From: Plasmodium coatneyi | Taxonomy: Eukaryota; Apicomplexa; Aconoidasida; Haemosporida; Plasmodiidae | DNA: 64,000 bases | Direction of reading: 5' to 3' | Assembly (NCBI RefSeq): GCF_001680005.1 | Contig: NC_033567.1 | Span: forward strand, 4,464,001-4,528,000 | Shown: one piece after another, positions 1 through 10,532 of the stretch | Layout: each line of letters begins with the position of its first letter | How positions within the stretch are numbered: position 1 is the stretch's first letter | Position numbers and translations under genes: made by a program | The notes under the pieces: model-generated | What the model saw: only the letters and a program-made list of their open reading frames with translations | Database searches by the model: none | What the model was told of the DNA's origin: nothing

Positions 1-761
1 GTAACTTCTAACAGATGTGCATCTGTGTAGTTCAAAGACTTGTTCGTTTGTAGAAGGGGCGGAACGGAATGGTGAACGTGTGTAAAATTCTATTGTCCCT
101 AAGGCCGTGCGTTGTAGCACCAACTGTATGTGGGACTATTTTGTGCGGTTATACCGATTGATTGCAAAGCGGCCCCCTCAAGTTGGTCACTCAAAGCTGG
201 GGAGGGAGCTGCCTCCATGGGGGATATATACCGCTTCAATTTTGTACTACCTCATCATGTCATCGTTATGGGGAGACGATAGAGTGTCATTGGGGCACTT
301 ATGCACGAAGGAACTAAGATTCCCTCACCCGCTTGGCTAATTTGTCGAAAACCCCTGTTCATTTTTTTTCTTTTCAAATGTTAAGGAAACAAGTTTATTT
401 TGCAAATAAATTGAGGTTGTAAAAAAAACAAATTGCATAGGCAAACATGAACGGTGCAAAGACATACTTGAACCATGTCATATGGGCAGTGATGCAGAAG
501 GGTTATGTGTGGTAGAATAAGTGGGCAGATTAAACTGAAAAAATTGGAAGCAGATAAGCAGGAACCGTGCAAAGGATGCGTATAAAATGCTAGCGCGAGT
601 AGGGCAAAAAAAAAGTGATTGCTCCTAATTGGATTACTTAAAAAATGGGGAAAGCTTCTTCCCTTTGTATGCACAACAAAGCAAAGCGCAGAGACACATT
701 TTCATCATCAAAAGGGGGGGTATTCCTCGAATTAATTTTTCCTTTTCTCTTCACACAGATG
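1..761. other. intergenic / 3' flank, no supported gene
   Basis: I see only short open frames with low-complexity or codon-poor content on both strands, and none is flanked by convincing splice signals. The right part, from about 360, is A- and T-rich and probably holds the 3' UTR of the helicase gene that ends at 762 on the minus strand. Confidence 0.6.
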
Positions 762-3483
762 CTACTCCCTGTAGAGCGTATTGTACAGCTCTTTCTTCAG
801 GCGTAGCAACTGCTTTAGGATGGCTTCGTTTGTTATTTTCCCGGATGAGTTGTCCGAGTCTGAGGAGCTTCCTTCTTCGTCTTCCAATTCGGCTTCTCTA
901 GCTAGCTTGCTTAGAAGGGATTTACTTCTATTGTCTTTTATTTTATTTTGCAATTGTACCATTTTGTTGCAGCAGAGAATTGCACTGTTTATTTTGGTGT
1001 GTTCGTGATCACTGATTCGGTTGACCATTTCGAGTTCGTGCAGATTCTCGAAAATGAGGCCAATTTTTTTGAGTGAACTTTTCCAGCGCGCTATTTCGTC
1101 GTCCGTGATGAAGCAGATGCAGGTGCCTACAGGGGGGGGCGGTGGAAAGGCATAAAAAGTGGAATGCTTACAGGAATGCATGTTTAAATAAACGCTACGA
1201 TAATTAGTAAGTTGTTACATAAATGCAGTTATGAGGCTGTTTTTTTTTTTTTTTTTCGGGGGGATGACTTTTTACCTGTCTTGAAATTTCTAGCCGTGCG
1301 GCCAGATCGATGTACAAAGGTGATATCCGAAACGGGACAGCTGAGCTGAATTATCACGTCACATTTGTCCAAGTCGATTCCTCTGCTTAGTACATCCGTG
1401 CAAAACATAACAGAATGGTTGGTCGATTGGGAAAATTTTGAAATATTTTGCATGCGCTCTTTGAGGGATTGTTTGGAGTGTATCGAAAAAATGTTTATCC
1501 GTTCCTTTAGGGACATGTCACAACGGTATTTCTTCGGCACGGATGACTCTAACCCTTGGTCGAAGAATAAAAATCTAAATATGCTATTTAGCTCTTTGGT
1601 TTCCTTGATGGTGTTTACAAAGATTACTATTTTTTTTACCTCCCCATGTGCAGCATTGTCACTGTTACGGTTTAACTGATTGGTGTTTTCTGGATAATGG
1701 TCCACTGAATTGGTTAGAAAGTACATCTTGAGAAGGTAAAAAAGTTTGTGTAGTATTTTTTTCTTTTCACATTTGACCACGTTCAGGGAGAGACCATCGG
1801 GGAGGATGCTGCCTCCCTCACCCCGGGACGGGTCATCTACCAAGTGATCATCGGCCAAATTGATGATGCAGGATTTTTCTTTCCTTATGGTAACGTAATT
1901 TAACAATTTGGCTAGATTTTCATTTTGCAAATGGACTGACAACCCTAAAGTAGCGGAAAGGAGAAAAGTTTGAATAAATTTTTTCTTCTCCCCCACGGAT
2001 TTGTACAAATGTTTGGCAATAAAATTGATGTCCTTCATGAAAGACGTTTCTATCATCTTGTCAATTTCGTCACATGCAAAATATCTGACGTGGTTCATTT
2101 TATCCAAATAGTTTATCTTATCATTTTGGAGTAAAAAGTATTTCAATCTTCCTGGGGTGCAAACTAAGATTTCTGGTTTGTTCGATAAAATTCTTTTCTG
2201 TTTATTAAGGTTTAATCCTCCAATTATTGTTGCGACGTAAATGTGGGTATACTTATTTATGTAGCTGAAGTGACTTAAAATTTGAATGGCTAGTTCTCTT
2301 GTTGGGACTAGGATGATGCACCTAAGTTTGGAAACGCAGCTTCCCTTTTTTTCGTATTCCCTTAATTTATTTTTTACTATATTATTTAATATGGGTATGC
2401 AAAAGGTTAGCGTTTTTCCCGTTCCCGTTTTGGACACTACGATTATATCGTGCTTAAAATTTATGGAGTGTTCTAACGTCTGCTTTTGTATTTCTGTTGG
2501 TTTCCAAAATTTGGCGTCATGTAATGATTTCATTATGCTATACAGGAGGTTGAGTTTTCCATTCAGGTTCCACCTGACGTAGTGCACCTTGTACTTTACT
2601 TGGTCCGTGCGTTTGAAGTTCTCCTCATTTTGGATCACTTTTTCTATGTCGAATTTTTCCCTTTTGCAGCACTCCCCCTTTGTACGGGACGCGACTGCGT
2701 TAGTAGAGCATGCGGCGTCGTTGATGGAAACACCCTCCTGATTACATTCCGTGGGGCCAGTTTTTGGTTTTTTCTTTTTTCTCCCTCTTTTTTTCTTCCT
2801 CCTTTTGAACCCCTTATGGGTGTCCTCCCGTTGGCTGTCAATTTCTTCGAGGGTGCGTTCACTACCAGGGGTGCTCTTATTGGGGTCCCCTTCCTCAGTT
2901 GACTCTTTCATAACTTCTTTAGAGTCCTCCTCCTTCGAATTGGTCTGGTCTACATTTTCGCGTTTTCTCTTTTTGCTCCTTTTACTAGGAGATAGCTTCC
3001 TCCCATTTTTGTTTCCATTAATTTTTTTTCTTTTTATTCTTTTTTCGTTAATGCCACTCGTTTCACCTCCCTGGGGTGAAGCTTCCAGATCGTCTTCGGT
3101 TAGAACCTTTACGCTCCCCGCATCGGCGACTTCGATGGACACGAGTCCTTTTTTGCGCAGCCTGAAAAGGGGTCACACAAATTATAAATGATGAATTTGG
3201 GGAGAAGAAAGGGGGGTCCATTTTGCAATGTCCTAGCAGTGCAGTGTTATTTTTTTTCTCATCACAATTGTGGAAAAAAAAAAAAAAAAAAAAATTATCA
3301 TAAAATTTGCGATATATATGGACTGGTCCATTAGCAGAACTTAAACAGTGCGGGGAGACACAAATTCCCCAGTTTGCTACTGTTGATGTATTCAGATTGA
3401 TAGGGACCCTTTCACAAAAGGCCACTGTAGTTGCCTTACTCTTTGAGGAGGGGAGTCTTCACAGCAAGGGGCTTAAAAATCAT
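762..3483 (-). CDS. DEAD-box ATP-dependent RNA helicase, MAK5/DDX24-like
   Basis: Three exons on the minus strand: 3483..3440, 3161..1276 and 1126..762, giving 764 residues. All junctions are GT-AG and in frame; exon 1 encodes the 14-residue start MIFKPLAVKTPLLK. The helicase core shows a Q motif (FWKPTEIQKQ, about 233-242), motif I (SKTGTGKT, about 258-265), PTREL, TPGR, motif II written DEID (about 379-382) instead of DEAD, SATLG, TDVLSRGID and HRSGRTAR. Motif VI is completed only by splicing exon 2 to exon 3. The first ~200 residues are a Lys/Arg-rich, nucleolar-type extension. The FWKPTEIQ box and the segment after motif VI resemble MAK5/DDX24 helicases of large-subunit ribosome biogenesis; that assignment is by eye. 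The gene is divergent from HisRS. Confidence 0.85.
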
Positions 3484-4642
3484 TTTGCTCTGTGGTCTAT
3501 TTTGTCCTATTTCGTGCATACGTGTACTTTTGCATGAGCATGTACATATACATGAATGGAAGCACCCCCCTGATGTCTCGCCTTTTCCTATATAAATTGC
3601 GTTACATCTGGGGGGTAAAAAAACCTTTGCGTGAAAATTGCGAAGCACTGGACGGGATAATAACGTAAAAATACAAAGGAAATGGGGAAAAACGTGCAGC
3701 CGAAGTTGCCACAGGTATGTATCCAAACATGTAACAACTTTTCGAGCACTGGGAAAATAAACAGCGCAGGATGTTACAAAAACGGAAGAAAATTAAAGAG
3801 CAAATGGTGAAAGAAACGATCAAACGACGTCAAAAAAAAAAAAAAAAAAAAAATACCAAAACCGTAATTCTCGGGGCGGGAAAAGAAAGCGTAAAATCTG
3901 CAAACATATTAACGCTGTAATTTTATGCGTACAAATTATGAACTGCGAAATTTAAACCGTCATAGGGGATGTTGCCCATTTTCATGTAATCTCATTCATT
4001 GGGTAAAACGCCACGTTCCACGTGTCGACTCCACGGGCACTGGTCGCGGAGTTACGGTTATGCATTCCCCCGAACGGAGCACCGGCAATTATTTTTTTTT
4101 TTCTCTTGAATATTGCTACATTGATGTTTCTCTCCCATTTGGGGAAAACAGAAAAAAAGTGAATCACAATAAGGCAAACAATGTCGGATGAGAGGCAGTT
4201 ACCTTATTTTTACCACCTTAAGAAAAAAAAAAAAAAAAAAAAGATCGACTTATATTTCTTTTTAAGTGTAGCAGCCACTAAAGTAGGTACATTTGAAGCA
4301 CTAGCACAAGTGAAGTATACACTGTTGCACGTTCTAACTTGCCGAGTAAGCACTTGCCTACTGCGAATGAATGCATAACCACGCACATGCGGGGAGAAAC
4401 GCATCTGTATTGTATGCCTATACATTATGCGTAGTACATACTCCTCGAAGGAACCTACGCAGTGCTCCGAAATATTATCTCTAAACTTAGAACCCTGAAC
4501 ACTTTGAGAAGATGCCCCTTTTTTTATGTCTCCTAAAGTTCGCTCACTCGTCCAAGTTCACCTAAGAAATCTGTGTCATTCGGTTTCCCCCGTTCAAATT
4601 ATACAAGAGAGAGGAAAAGGAAAACCTTGTGGTGCAACAAAA
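3484..4642. promoter_or_regulatory. shared upstream region of helicase (-) and HisRS (+)
   Basis: Head-to-head intergenic stretch of about 1.16 kb containing long poly(A) runs near 3832-3853 and 4221-4242. It should hold both promoters and 5' UTRs, but no specific site can be named. An exon-like ATG with a perfect donor lies at 3682-3714 on the plus strand without a matching downstream exon. Confidence 0.45.
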
Positions 4643-7600
4643 ATGAGCATAAGCGTTTACAAGAACAAAATATTCAACACCAAGGATGTGGTCGATGTAT
4701 GCATACACCAGAGGCACCTGAAGCTGGAGCCGTCCAGCTTTAAGGATTCCGTTTATAAATTGAACGAGCATAAAATAAGTGTAGACCATTTAGAAAAGAG
4801 AGATGGATCGTTCATCAGTCGGGAGGACGTAAATGTAGGGGGGGAAGAAGGTCCAAAAGAAAGAGGGCAGACCGGGCAAGGAAAATCCCTCACTTATCAC
4901 ATGGACGAATTGAAATGCTTGTACTTTTTTTTTCTCATAAATATGCTAAGATTTAAAAACAGTTTGGATTTAAATTTGATAAGGAGCGTTTGCTCCTCGA
5001 TCAACAGCACTACGGAGTGTACTTGCGGGGTGGAGGGGTCATGTTCCTCATCAATTACTTCGCCGGCCAGTGCAATATTACCAGGGGGACGCCCCCACAG
5101 TGAAGTACTAAAACAGTTCTTCATTTCGAATTTGAAAAAATGTGCCAAATTGGAATACAACCTGAACGACTTCAACACGTGTATAAGTGTTGTGTTAGAA
5201 AACTGTAGCATAGTTTTTTTAAATGCCTACAAAACGGTGTTCCTGTGCAAGTACCTGACCTGTTGCCTGTGCAACGTTCTGGAGTTATTTCAAATAAACT
5301 GTGACGTCCTATTTAAGAACGCCTTTAACAATAACGTGAATAATAGTAACATACAGTCAATAAATGAGCTGATAAGTAAGATCAAATGGATGACACACGA
5401 TTCTAAGGTGGAGAAGAATAAGGAGTTGTCCAAAAAATTCGGTGCAAACTTGTTGTTATTCGTTTATACGCAAAGTAAATTAAGGGACGACGGTGAATAC
5501 TTTATGTACCTAATAAATCAAAATTTTAAAAACAGCATAGATAGCTATAGAAGTGAATACACCGATCAGATGAATTCTTTAAATAGCTATATCACCATGT
5601 TGAGCAAAAATATGAATGACACGCTTACGGTGCATATTAAGAATGTGCTTGACATTACAGCGAAAGTGGTGCCATTATTTGTTGGGAAGATGAACGAATT
5701 TGTTAAGGCGAATGAAGAAATTGTGCAGGAGCACGCAGATTTGAAGAAGCCCCTGTCGAACGGATTTATACTGCTAGATGAGTCCGCAGCAGAGGGAAGC
5801 ACCTCATCAGGTTCAATTCTGTCCCAGCTGTATGAAGAGAAATATTTAAAGAGCATCGAGGAGAGGTTCCACCAGATGGAGTTCCCGAACGAGTTGCAAA
5901 AGTTTAGCGAAATGAACAGCATATTTTGCGAGCTACTAATTCTTCTGACGGATATTATTATTCAGACGAACATTATGTACGACATAAAGGCGTATAACAA
6001 AGCGCTAGCACAAGTGTTGAAAAATAAGAAAGTGTCTGGTGGAGTACACCATATAGGGGTGGGGTGTATTGAGTTTAAGAATTTTCTCTACTCCGTGATG
6101 GCAGAAGGGGGAGGTTCCCAATTGGGCACGTCCAAACCAACAGAGGGGGAAGTAAACCAAATGATACCTATGAGTGGAAACAAAATTGTTATAAATAATT
6201 CCTTCCCTTCGTTAAGGAGAAAGTTAAATGTGTACAAATTGGATGAACAGATAGAGCAAGTACTAATCCAGAAAAATATAAATTTTAATTTGAAAGTTCC
6301 GAAAGGTGCTAAAGACTTTACAGGAGAAGATATGCAATTGAGAAATATTTTTTTCGATTTTGTAAAGAAGAAGTTTTTACTACACGGGGCAGTAGAAATA
6401 GATACGCCCATTTTTGAACTGAAGGAAACCCTAACAGATAAATATGGAGAAGACTCCAAATTAATATTCGATTTGAAGGAACAAGGAGGGGAAAACCTAT
6501 CCCTTAGGTATGATTTAACTGTTCCTTTATATCGCTTTGTTAATACAAATAATTTGAATTGTCTGAAGAGGTTCCATATAGGAAAAGTGTACCGGAGAGA
6601 TGAACCGAGCATGAACAGAGGCAGGTTTAGAGAATTCTACCAATGCGATTTTGACATCGTAGGGAAGTATGATACAATCCGTACTGACTTTCACATTCTG
6701 TTCATATTCTGGGATATTTTAAATAACTTAAAAAAGGTGATTGGTAATTTTAACTGCAAAATAAATCACAGAAAAATTTTAGAATATATGCTTCTCTCCA
6801 GTAATATTCACAAAGATAAGGTAAAAACGATTTCCAGCAGTATAGACAAACTGGACAAAATAACGTTTCAGCAATTTAGGGATGAGTTATTAAATGAGAA
6901 AGGAATCCCCGTCGAGTCGGTAGATAAAATAGAAACTTACATTTCCAAGACGTTAAGTTTGTCCCCTTTTTTGGTCATCGAATTTTTGAGAAACGATTTA
7001 AGTGAATCCCCTTTTGAGGAATCTTACAAAAATGAAGTGTATCAAGTTATAAACCATTTAGAGGAAATTTTTGAGCTGTTAAAATATTTTAATATGCTCA
7101 ATCAATTTTCCTTTGATTTATCTCTCGCTAGGGGGTTGGATTACTACACGGGGATTATATTCGAATTTGTTCTCCTGTCTGAGACGGGAGTAGGAAGTGT
7201 AGCTGCGGGGGGCAGGTATGATTACTTGATAAGGAATAAGCGAAAGGAGTACATCCCATCCGTTGGCGCTTCTGTTGGTATCGAGCGGATCATTGCCATT
7301 GCTGAGGGGGTGGTAAAGAAGGGTGGCTTGCTTCTGTCACCAGAGGATGGGGGGGCACTTCTTTCACCTAAGAAGGAGGTAACGGTGGAGGATTCTCCCC
7401 TCGGGAAGGTTGCTTCACCGGGAAATATAGCCCCTCAGGGGAATGTCTCTTCCCCCGCCTTACCCCTGAAGGACAACTCCGTAGATGTCCTCATATGTAA
7501 TATCAAGAAAAACTGCTTTAAAGAGACCATCGAACTGTGTAAGAAGTTGTGGGAAGAGGACATATCCACGGAATTTATATACGTGAAAGACCAGAAGATA

Positions 7601-7837
7601 CAGAAGCAGCTGGTTTACGCCTTGGAGAAGCAGATTCCCCTGGCGGTTATAATTGGCGATGAAATTGAAAGGGGCGTCATCAAACTACGAGAGCTGACAC
7701 AGGACAAGGAGAAGTCGGCTGGCGAACGGGAAATCAAGCTAGGAGATTGTGTGCAGGAGATAAAAAGTTACTTCAGGGATAACCTGACCTGGAAGCAGAG
7801 CGTCACGAAGGCTTTGTTTGGCCGACCGGCATTATAG
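4643..7837 (+). CDS. histidine--tRNA ligase (HisRS) with long parasite-specific N-terminus
   Basis: Single exon, 1,064 residues from the ATG at 4643, which sits in the A-rich context typical of Plasmodium starts. An in-frame ATG at 4526 in a T-rich context would add 39 residues. The class II catalytic core starts near residue 550 (KVPKGAKDFTGEDMQLR). Visible motifs: motif 2 with GKVYRRDEPSMNRGRFREF (about 647-665), the HisRS signature LARGLDYYTG (about 827-836), AAGGRYD, and motif 3 in SVGASVGIERI. An anticodon-binding domain follows (about 946-1026, VDVLICNI to GVIKLREL). A Pro/Ser-rich insert separates it from the core. The first ~550 residues are helical-looking, Cys-containing, and match no HisRS domain I know. 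The enzyme charges tRNA-His; the location (cytosol, or shared with the apicoplast) cannot be read from the sequence. Confidence 0.95.
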   Translation: MSISVYKNKIFNTKDVVDVCIHQRHLKLEPSSFKDSVYKLNEHKISVDHLEKRDGSFISREDVNVGGEEGPKERGQTGQGKSLTYHMDELKCLYFFFLINMLRFKNSLDLNLIRSVCSSINSTTECTCGVEGSCSSSITSPASAILPGGRPHSEVLKQFFISNLKKCAKLEYNLNDFNTCISVVLENCSIVFLNAYKTVFLCKYLTCCLCNVLELFQINCDVLFKNAFNNNVNNSNIQSINELISKIKWMTHDSKVEKNKELSKKFGANLLLFVYTQSKLRDDGEYFMYLINQNFKNSIDSYRSEYTDQMNSLNSYITMLSKNMNDTLTVHIKNVLDITAKVVPLFVGKMNEFVKANEEIVQEHADLKKPLSNGFILLDESAAEGSTSSGSILSQLYEEKYLKSIEERFHQMEFPNELQKFSEMNSIFCELLILLTDIIIQTNIMYDIKAYNKALAQVLKNKKVSGGVHHIGVGCIEFKNFLYSVMAEGGGSQLGTSKPTEGEVNQMIPMSGNKIVINNSFPSLRRKLNVYKLDEQIEQVLIQKNINFNLKVPKGAKDFTGEDMQLRNIFFDFVKKKFLLHGAVEIDTPIFELKETLTDKYGEDSKLIFDLKEQGGENLSLRYDLTVPLYRFVNTNNLNCLKRFHIGKVYRRDEPSMNRGRFREFYQCDFDIVGKYDTIRTDFHILFIFWDILNNLKKVIGNFNCKINHRKILEYMLLSSNIHKDKVKTISSSIDKLDKITFQQFRDELLNEKGIPVESVDKIETYISKTLSLSPFLVIEFLRNDLSESPFEESYKNEVYQVINHLEEIFELLKYFNMLNQFSFDLSLARGLDYYTGIIFEFVLLSETGVGSVAAGGRYDYLIRNKRKEYIPSVGASVGIERIIAIAEGVVKKGGLLLSPEDGGALLSPKKEVTVEDSPLGKVASPGNIAPQGNVSSPALPLKDNSVDVLICNIKKNCFKETIELCKKLWEEDISTEFIYVKDQKIQKQLVYALEKQIPLAVIIGDEIERGVIKLRELTQDKEKSAGEREIKLGDCVQEIKSYFRDNLTWKQSVTKALFGRPAL

Positions 7838-8702
7838 CGGCGAAAAAAAAAAGAAAATTAAATTAACACGAAAAAATCGTGACCCCAGTCGAATGAGTAA
7901 AAAAATGGACGCACTTTTGTCACACATAGTTGTGCAAGAGGGCAAACATGGAAGCCGCTCCACTTCGAATTTACGAAGGCGTTTTCTATAACCTTTTTAG
8001 TGCACGTTCTGTGCACATTTTGCACATGTTTAACGCGTTTTTTCTTGCCTTTTTTTTTAAAACCCCGTTTAACCGCGTCCTCATCACGAACCAAAAAAAA
8101 ACCCTTTATTTTGATAAACGTGCCAACTTATTGGCAAAGCAATTTTTTTCCAAAGGTTTACAACAATTTGAGGGCGTAAATAGGGAAGCAATTTTGCTAT
8201 ACCTTCCGAATGAGAAGCGGAAAAATAGGCCAATTTGTTTGAGTTGTTTTTGCGCGTGCAGTTGTTGGAACAGACAAAGGAGTAAATGTGAAAGTATAGT
8301 ACACGTGAGGGGGGGCCTTGAATAGATCACTTGCAATTTTACTGTTCGCGTCAACATTGTTCATGCACATGTGCGTATGCAAAAGGGAGGTTTTAAGCGG
8401 ATGAGCTTATCCTGCAATGAGCTCTCCGTCGTCTGAACGCGCCTACCGGGGGGTCCTCTCCACACGACGTGATGACAAATCAGGGAAGGAAGAAAAGTAG
8501 GCATAAATATGGTACACTCTTTTTTCAAACTTGAGAGTTAGCACATTCAGGCGTGACATGGGTAATTTGTAGACCCATAGCGCTGATTCGAAGAGGGGAA
8601 ACAAAAGAGTTTACACCAAAGTGAACTGTTTTCTCTTCCTTTTTTTCGTTAAGCAAATCCGTCATAACGGAATAATTTTCCACGTCTGCTCCTCTTCCCA
8701 AT
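7838..8702 (+). other. intergenic, probable 5' region of the next gene
   Basis: About 865 bases with short frames only. I found no conserved-looking coding and no splice-supported exon. It lies between two genes on the same strand, so it should contain the HisRS 3' end and the promoter of the gene starting at 8703. Confidence 0.5.
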
Positions 8703-9899
8703 ATGGAAGTCGAGTGGGACAAGGAAACTGTTACAAAATTTTACAATTATTTGTGCGGGACGATTAACTACCAACATTGCGTCGAACTAGAAAAGGATCT
8801 GAGAATAGAAACCAGAACGGAAAAAAAATTAAACAAACAAAGTTGCAGCTCATGTGGTGACCATCATAGCGACGTAAATATAAGTTGCTTCAAATTTAAA
8901 AAAGATGACGATGATATATTGGGAGAAATACTAGACAGTGAAAAGGAACAGGAAAATGTGAAAGCGTCCCTCGCAGAAATAGCACAAAAGGCATTCACCA
9001 TATATACAAATGTAATTGCCAAGGCTGCTTCCAAAGGGGAAAATAAAGTAACCCCACAAACGGATCATTTTTTAAGAAGTGATATTTTGAGACTAGTTTT
9101 TACTAAATATATAACAACAAAGGTGAAGGAAAGAATCACAGAAATAAGTTCCAAGAGCACAAAAAATATTGTCTCCTTGGCGAACCCGCTAAACATAAAC
9201 GAACATGACTTAAATAAAATAAATACCGACACAATTGCAAATTTGATGCACGATCATGTGGGGATACAGAAAAATTTCCTGGGCAGAGAATACACCAAGT
9301 TAATATATGATGAGTTAGTTTTTATCGAGTATAATAACCAGTTTAACGAATTTGGCAGCGAATACAAAAGTGTGAGAACCGATTTTTACTGCTGGACGTA
9401 TATTACTAGCTTGGACAGACAGAAACAAAGAGGGTTATATAAACTCCTAAAAGAGCTATCATTACTTCCGTATGAGCTAAATAAAAAGGCAAATTTATCC
9501 TTACAGATAGGTACCCTATTTCAGTTTTTGTACTTCTCCCCGGATAAATCTTATTTAAAAAAGCATTACCAAGGGGGGTATGGCAAAATGGACAACGGGA
9601 AAAAGGTTACGTGTATTTATGTCCCCTTTGTGCATTCAAATGATGACGTAGAAATTAAGCTTTACAAAAATGAGTATAACGAGGGGGGTGATAAGGCACA
9701 ACCGAACATTAGTGATGCCGCAAGCCTTCCATCCAACGAAATGGGTGGTGCCCCTTTTCGTGTGATAAAACCTGATAGCGATTCGCTCATCTTTTTGCAA
9801 ACAAGGAATGTCTCTTACGAAATTTCCAAGACGAAGAATAAGTTCTTCACCGTGAACTTTTTCATTTCGGGGCCCGTTTCTACGGACCGGCGCTTATAA
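8703..9899 (+). CDS. degenerate PHD-like (EGLN-type) prolyl hydroxylase fold protein, putative
   Basis: Single exon, 398 residues, with an A/T-rich upstream context at the ATG. I recognise no annotated family by name. The C-terminal half can be laid on PHD/EGLN 2-oxoglutarate dioxygenases: RTDFYCW (225-231) against the RGDKITW segment, LKKHYQ (285-290) with KVTCIYV (301-307) against the HxD strand and the VTCIYYL motif, and SLIFLQTRNVSYEI (361-374) plus FFTVNFF (381-387) against the distal-His strand and final strand. In this alignment the Fe(II) triad HxD...H becomes His288, Gln290, Ser371, and the 2OG-binding arginine is not conserved. If the fold call is right, the protein is probably catalytically dead or binds cofactor differently. 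The first ~180 residues are acidic and helical without known motifs. Confidence 0.55.
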   Translation: MEVEWDKETVTKFYNYLCGTINYQHCVELEKDLRIETRTEKKLNKQSCSSCGDHHSDVNISCFKFKKDDDDILGEILDSEKEQENVKASLAEIAQKAFTIYTNVIAKAASKGENKVTPQTDHFLRSDILRLVFTKYITTKVKERITEISSKSTKNIVSLANPLNINEHDLNKINTDTIANLMHDHVGIQKNFLGREYTKLIYDELVFIEYNNQFNEFGSEYKSVRTDFYCWTYITSLDRQKQRGLYKLLKELSLLPYELNKKANLSLQIGTLFQFLYFSPDKSYLKKHYQGGYGKMDNGKKVTCIYVPFVHSNDDVEIKLYKNEYNEGGDKAQPNISDAASLPSNEMGGAPFRVIKPDSDSLIFLQTRNVSYEISKTKNKFFTVNFFISGPVSTDRRL

Positions 9900-10299
9900 T
9901 TTGACTTACGCCTTCGGGGCGATTAATAAAAAGGAGCATGTCTGGGTACCTTAACACGGGTATATATGTACCATTCTGTTTTTGCCCCGTTTGGGCATGT
10001 AAATCTCGCGTGTGTGTACCCGTTTATGTTTTTAAAAGCCATCCGGGGAAAAAAATAGGCCAAATAAAACTATTCCTCAAATGAGATGAATACATGTGTT
10101 GGCATTATAACGCGGTGACCCCACAAATATAGACCGCATCCTGTTTGAACGGGACGATTTGTCTTCACCAAATTGCTATTCCCGAACTATCGACCTTGTT
10201 TAAGTCTTATCAAAGTGCTCGCTTACGACAGGACATACTCACAACTGACAAATGATGAGATGCTTCAAAAAGATGAAATACAAAAAAAAGATTCTTTAC
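9900..10299. other. intergenic, may hold 3' exons of the minus-strand secreted protein
   Basis: No clear open frame. On the minus strand the sequence after 10300 reads through to a stop at 10210, but there are several possible donors (GTAAAG, GTGAGT, GTAAGC) and no dominant acceptor, so the 3' end of the neighbouring gene cannot be fixed. Confidence 0.35.
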
Positions 10300-10449
10300 C
10301 TTTGCTGAGAATATCTTCATATAGTTACCGTTTGCAAAAAGTGCATTAGTGTAATTTTGTCTCAATTTTTGGGTAGCTGTTATTTCTTCGCAACTTTTTT
10401 GTTCTCCCTCAACATGAAAAAAAAATATGACCATCAAAAAAATTGTCAT
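10300..10449 (-). CDS. first exon of a small secreted protein, hypothetical
   Basis: From the ATG at 10449 the frame begins with the hydrophobic run MTIFLMVIFFFHVEG, a good short signal peptide, then a polar, Cys-containing stretch (EQKSCEEITATQKLRQN) to NYMKIFSAK, where a good donor (AAG then GTAAAG) occurs at 10299. Reading on without splicing ends at 10210. Skipping a 55-base T-rich stretch would end the protein almost at once. A stop lies just upstream in frame, so the N-terminus is probably right and the 3' end is open. I do not recognise the protein. It sits about 80 bases downstream of the stop of another minus-strand gene, which is unusually close for Plasmodium. Confidence 0.35.
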
Positions 10450-10532
10450 AAAAAAATACACCGTATTGCTCCAGGTGGACAAAAAACCTCATGCTGCTGT
10501 ACGCGTGAATCCCCACCTACGTGACACGCTCC

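Noticed and set aside
2751..3191. 146-codon plus-strand frame
   Set aside because: Shadow of the Lys/Arg-rich N-terminus of the helicase; composition is Phe/Leu/Ser only.
3682..3714. Exon-like ATG...CAG|GTATGT on the plus strand (MGKNVQPKLPQ)
   Set aside because: Start context and donor are good, but I found no in-phase downstream exon before HisRS; kept as a note only.
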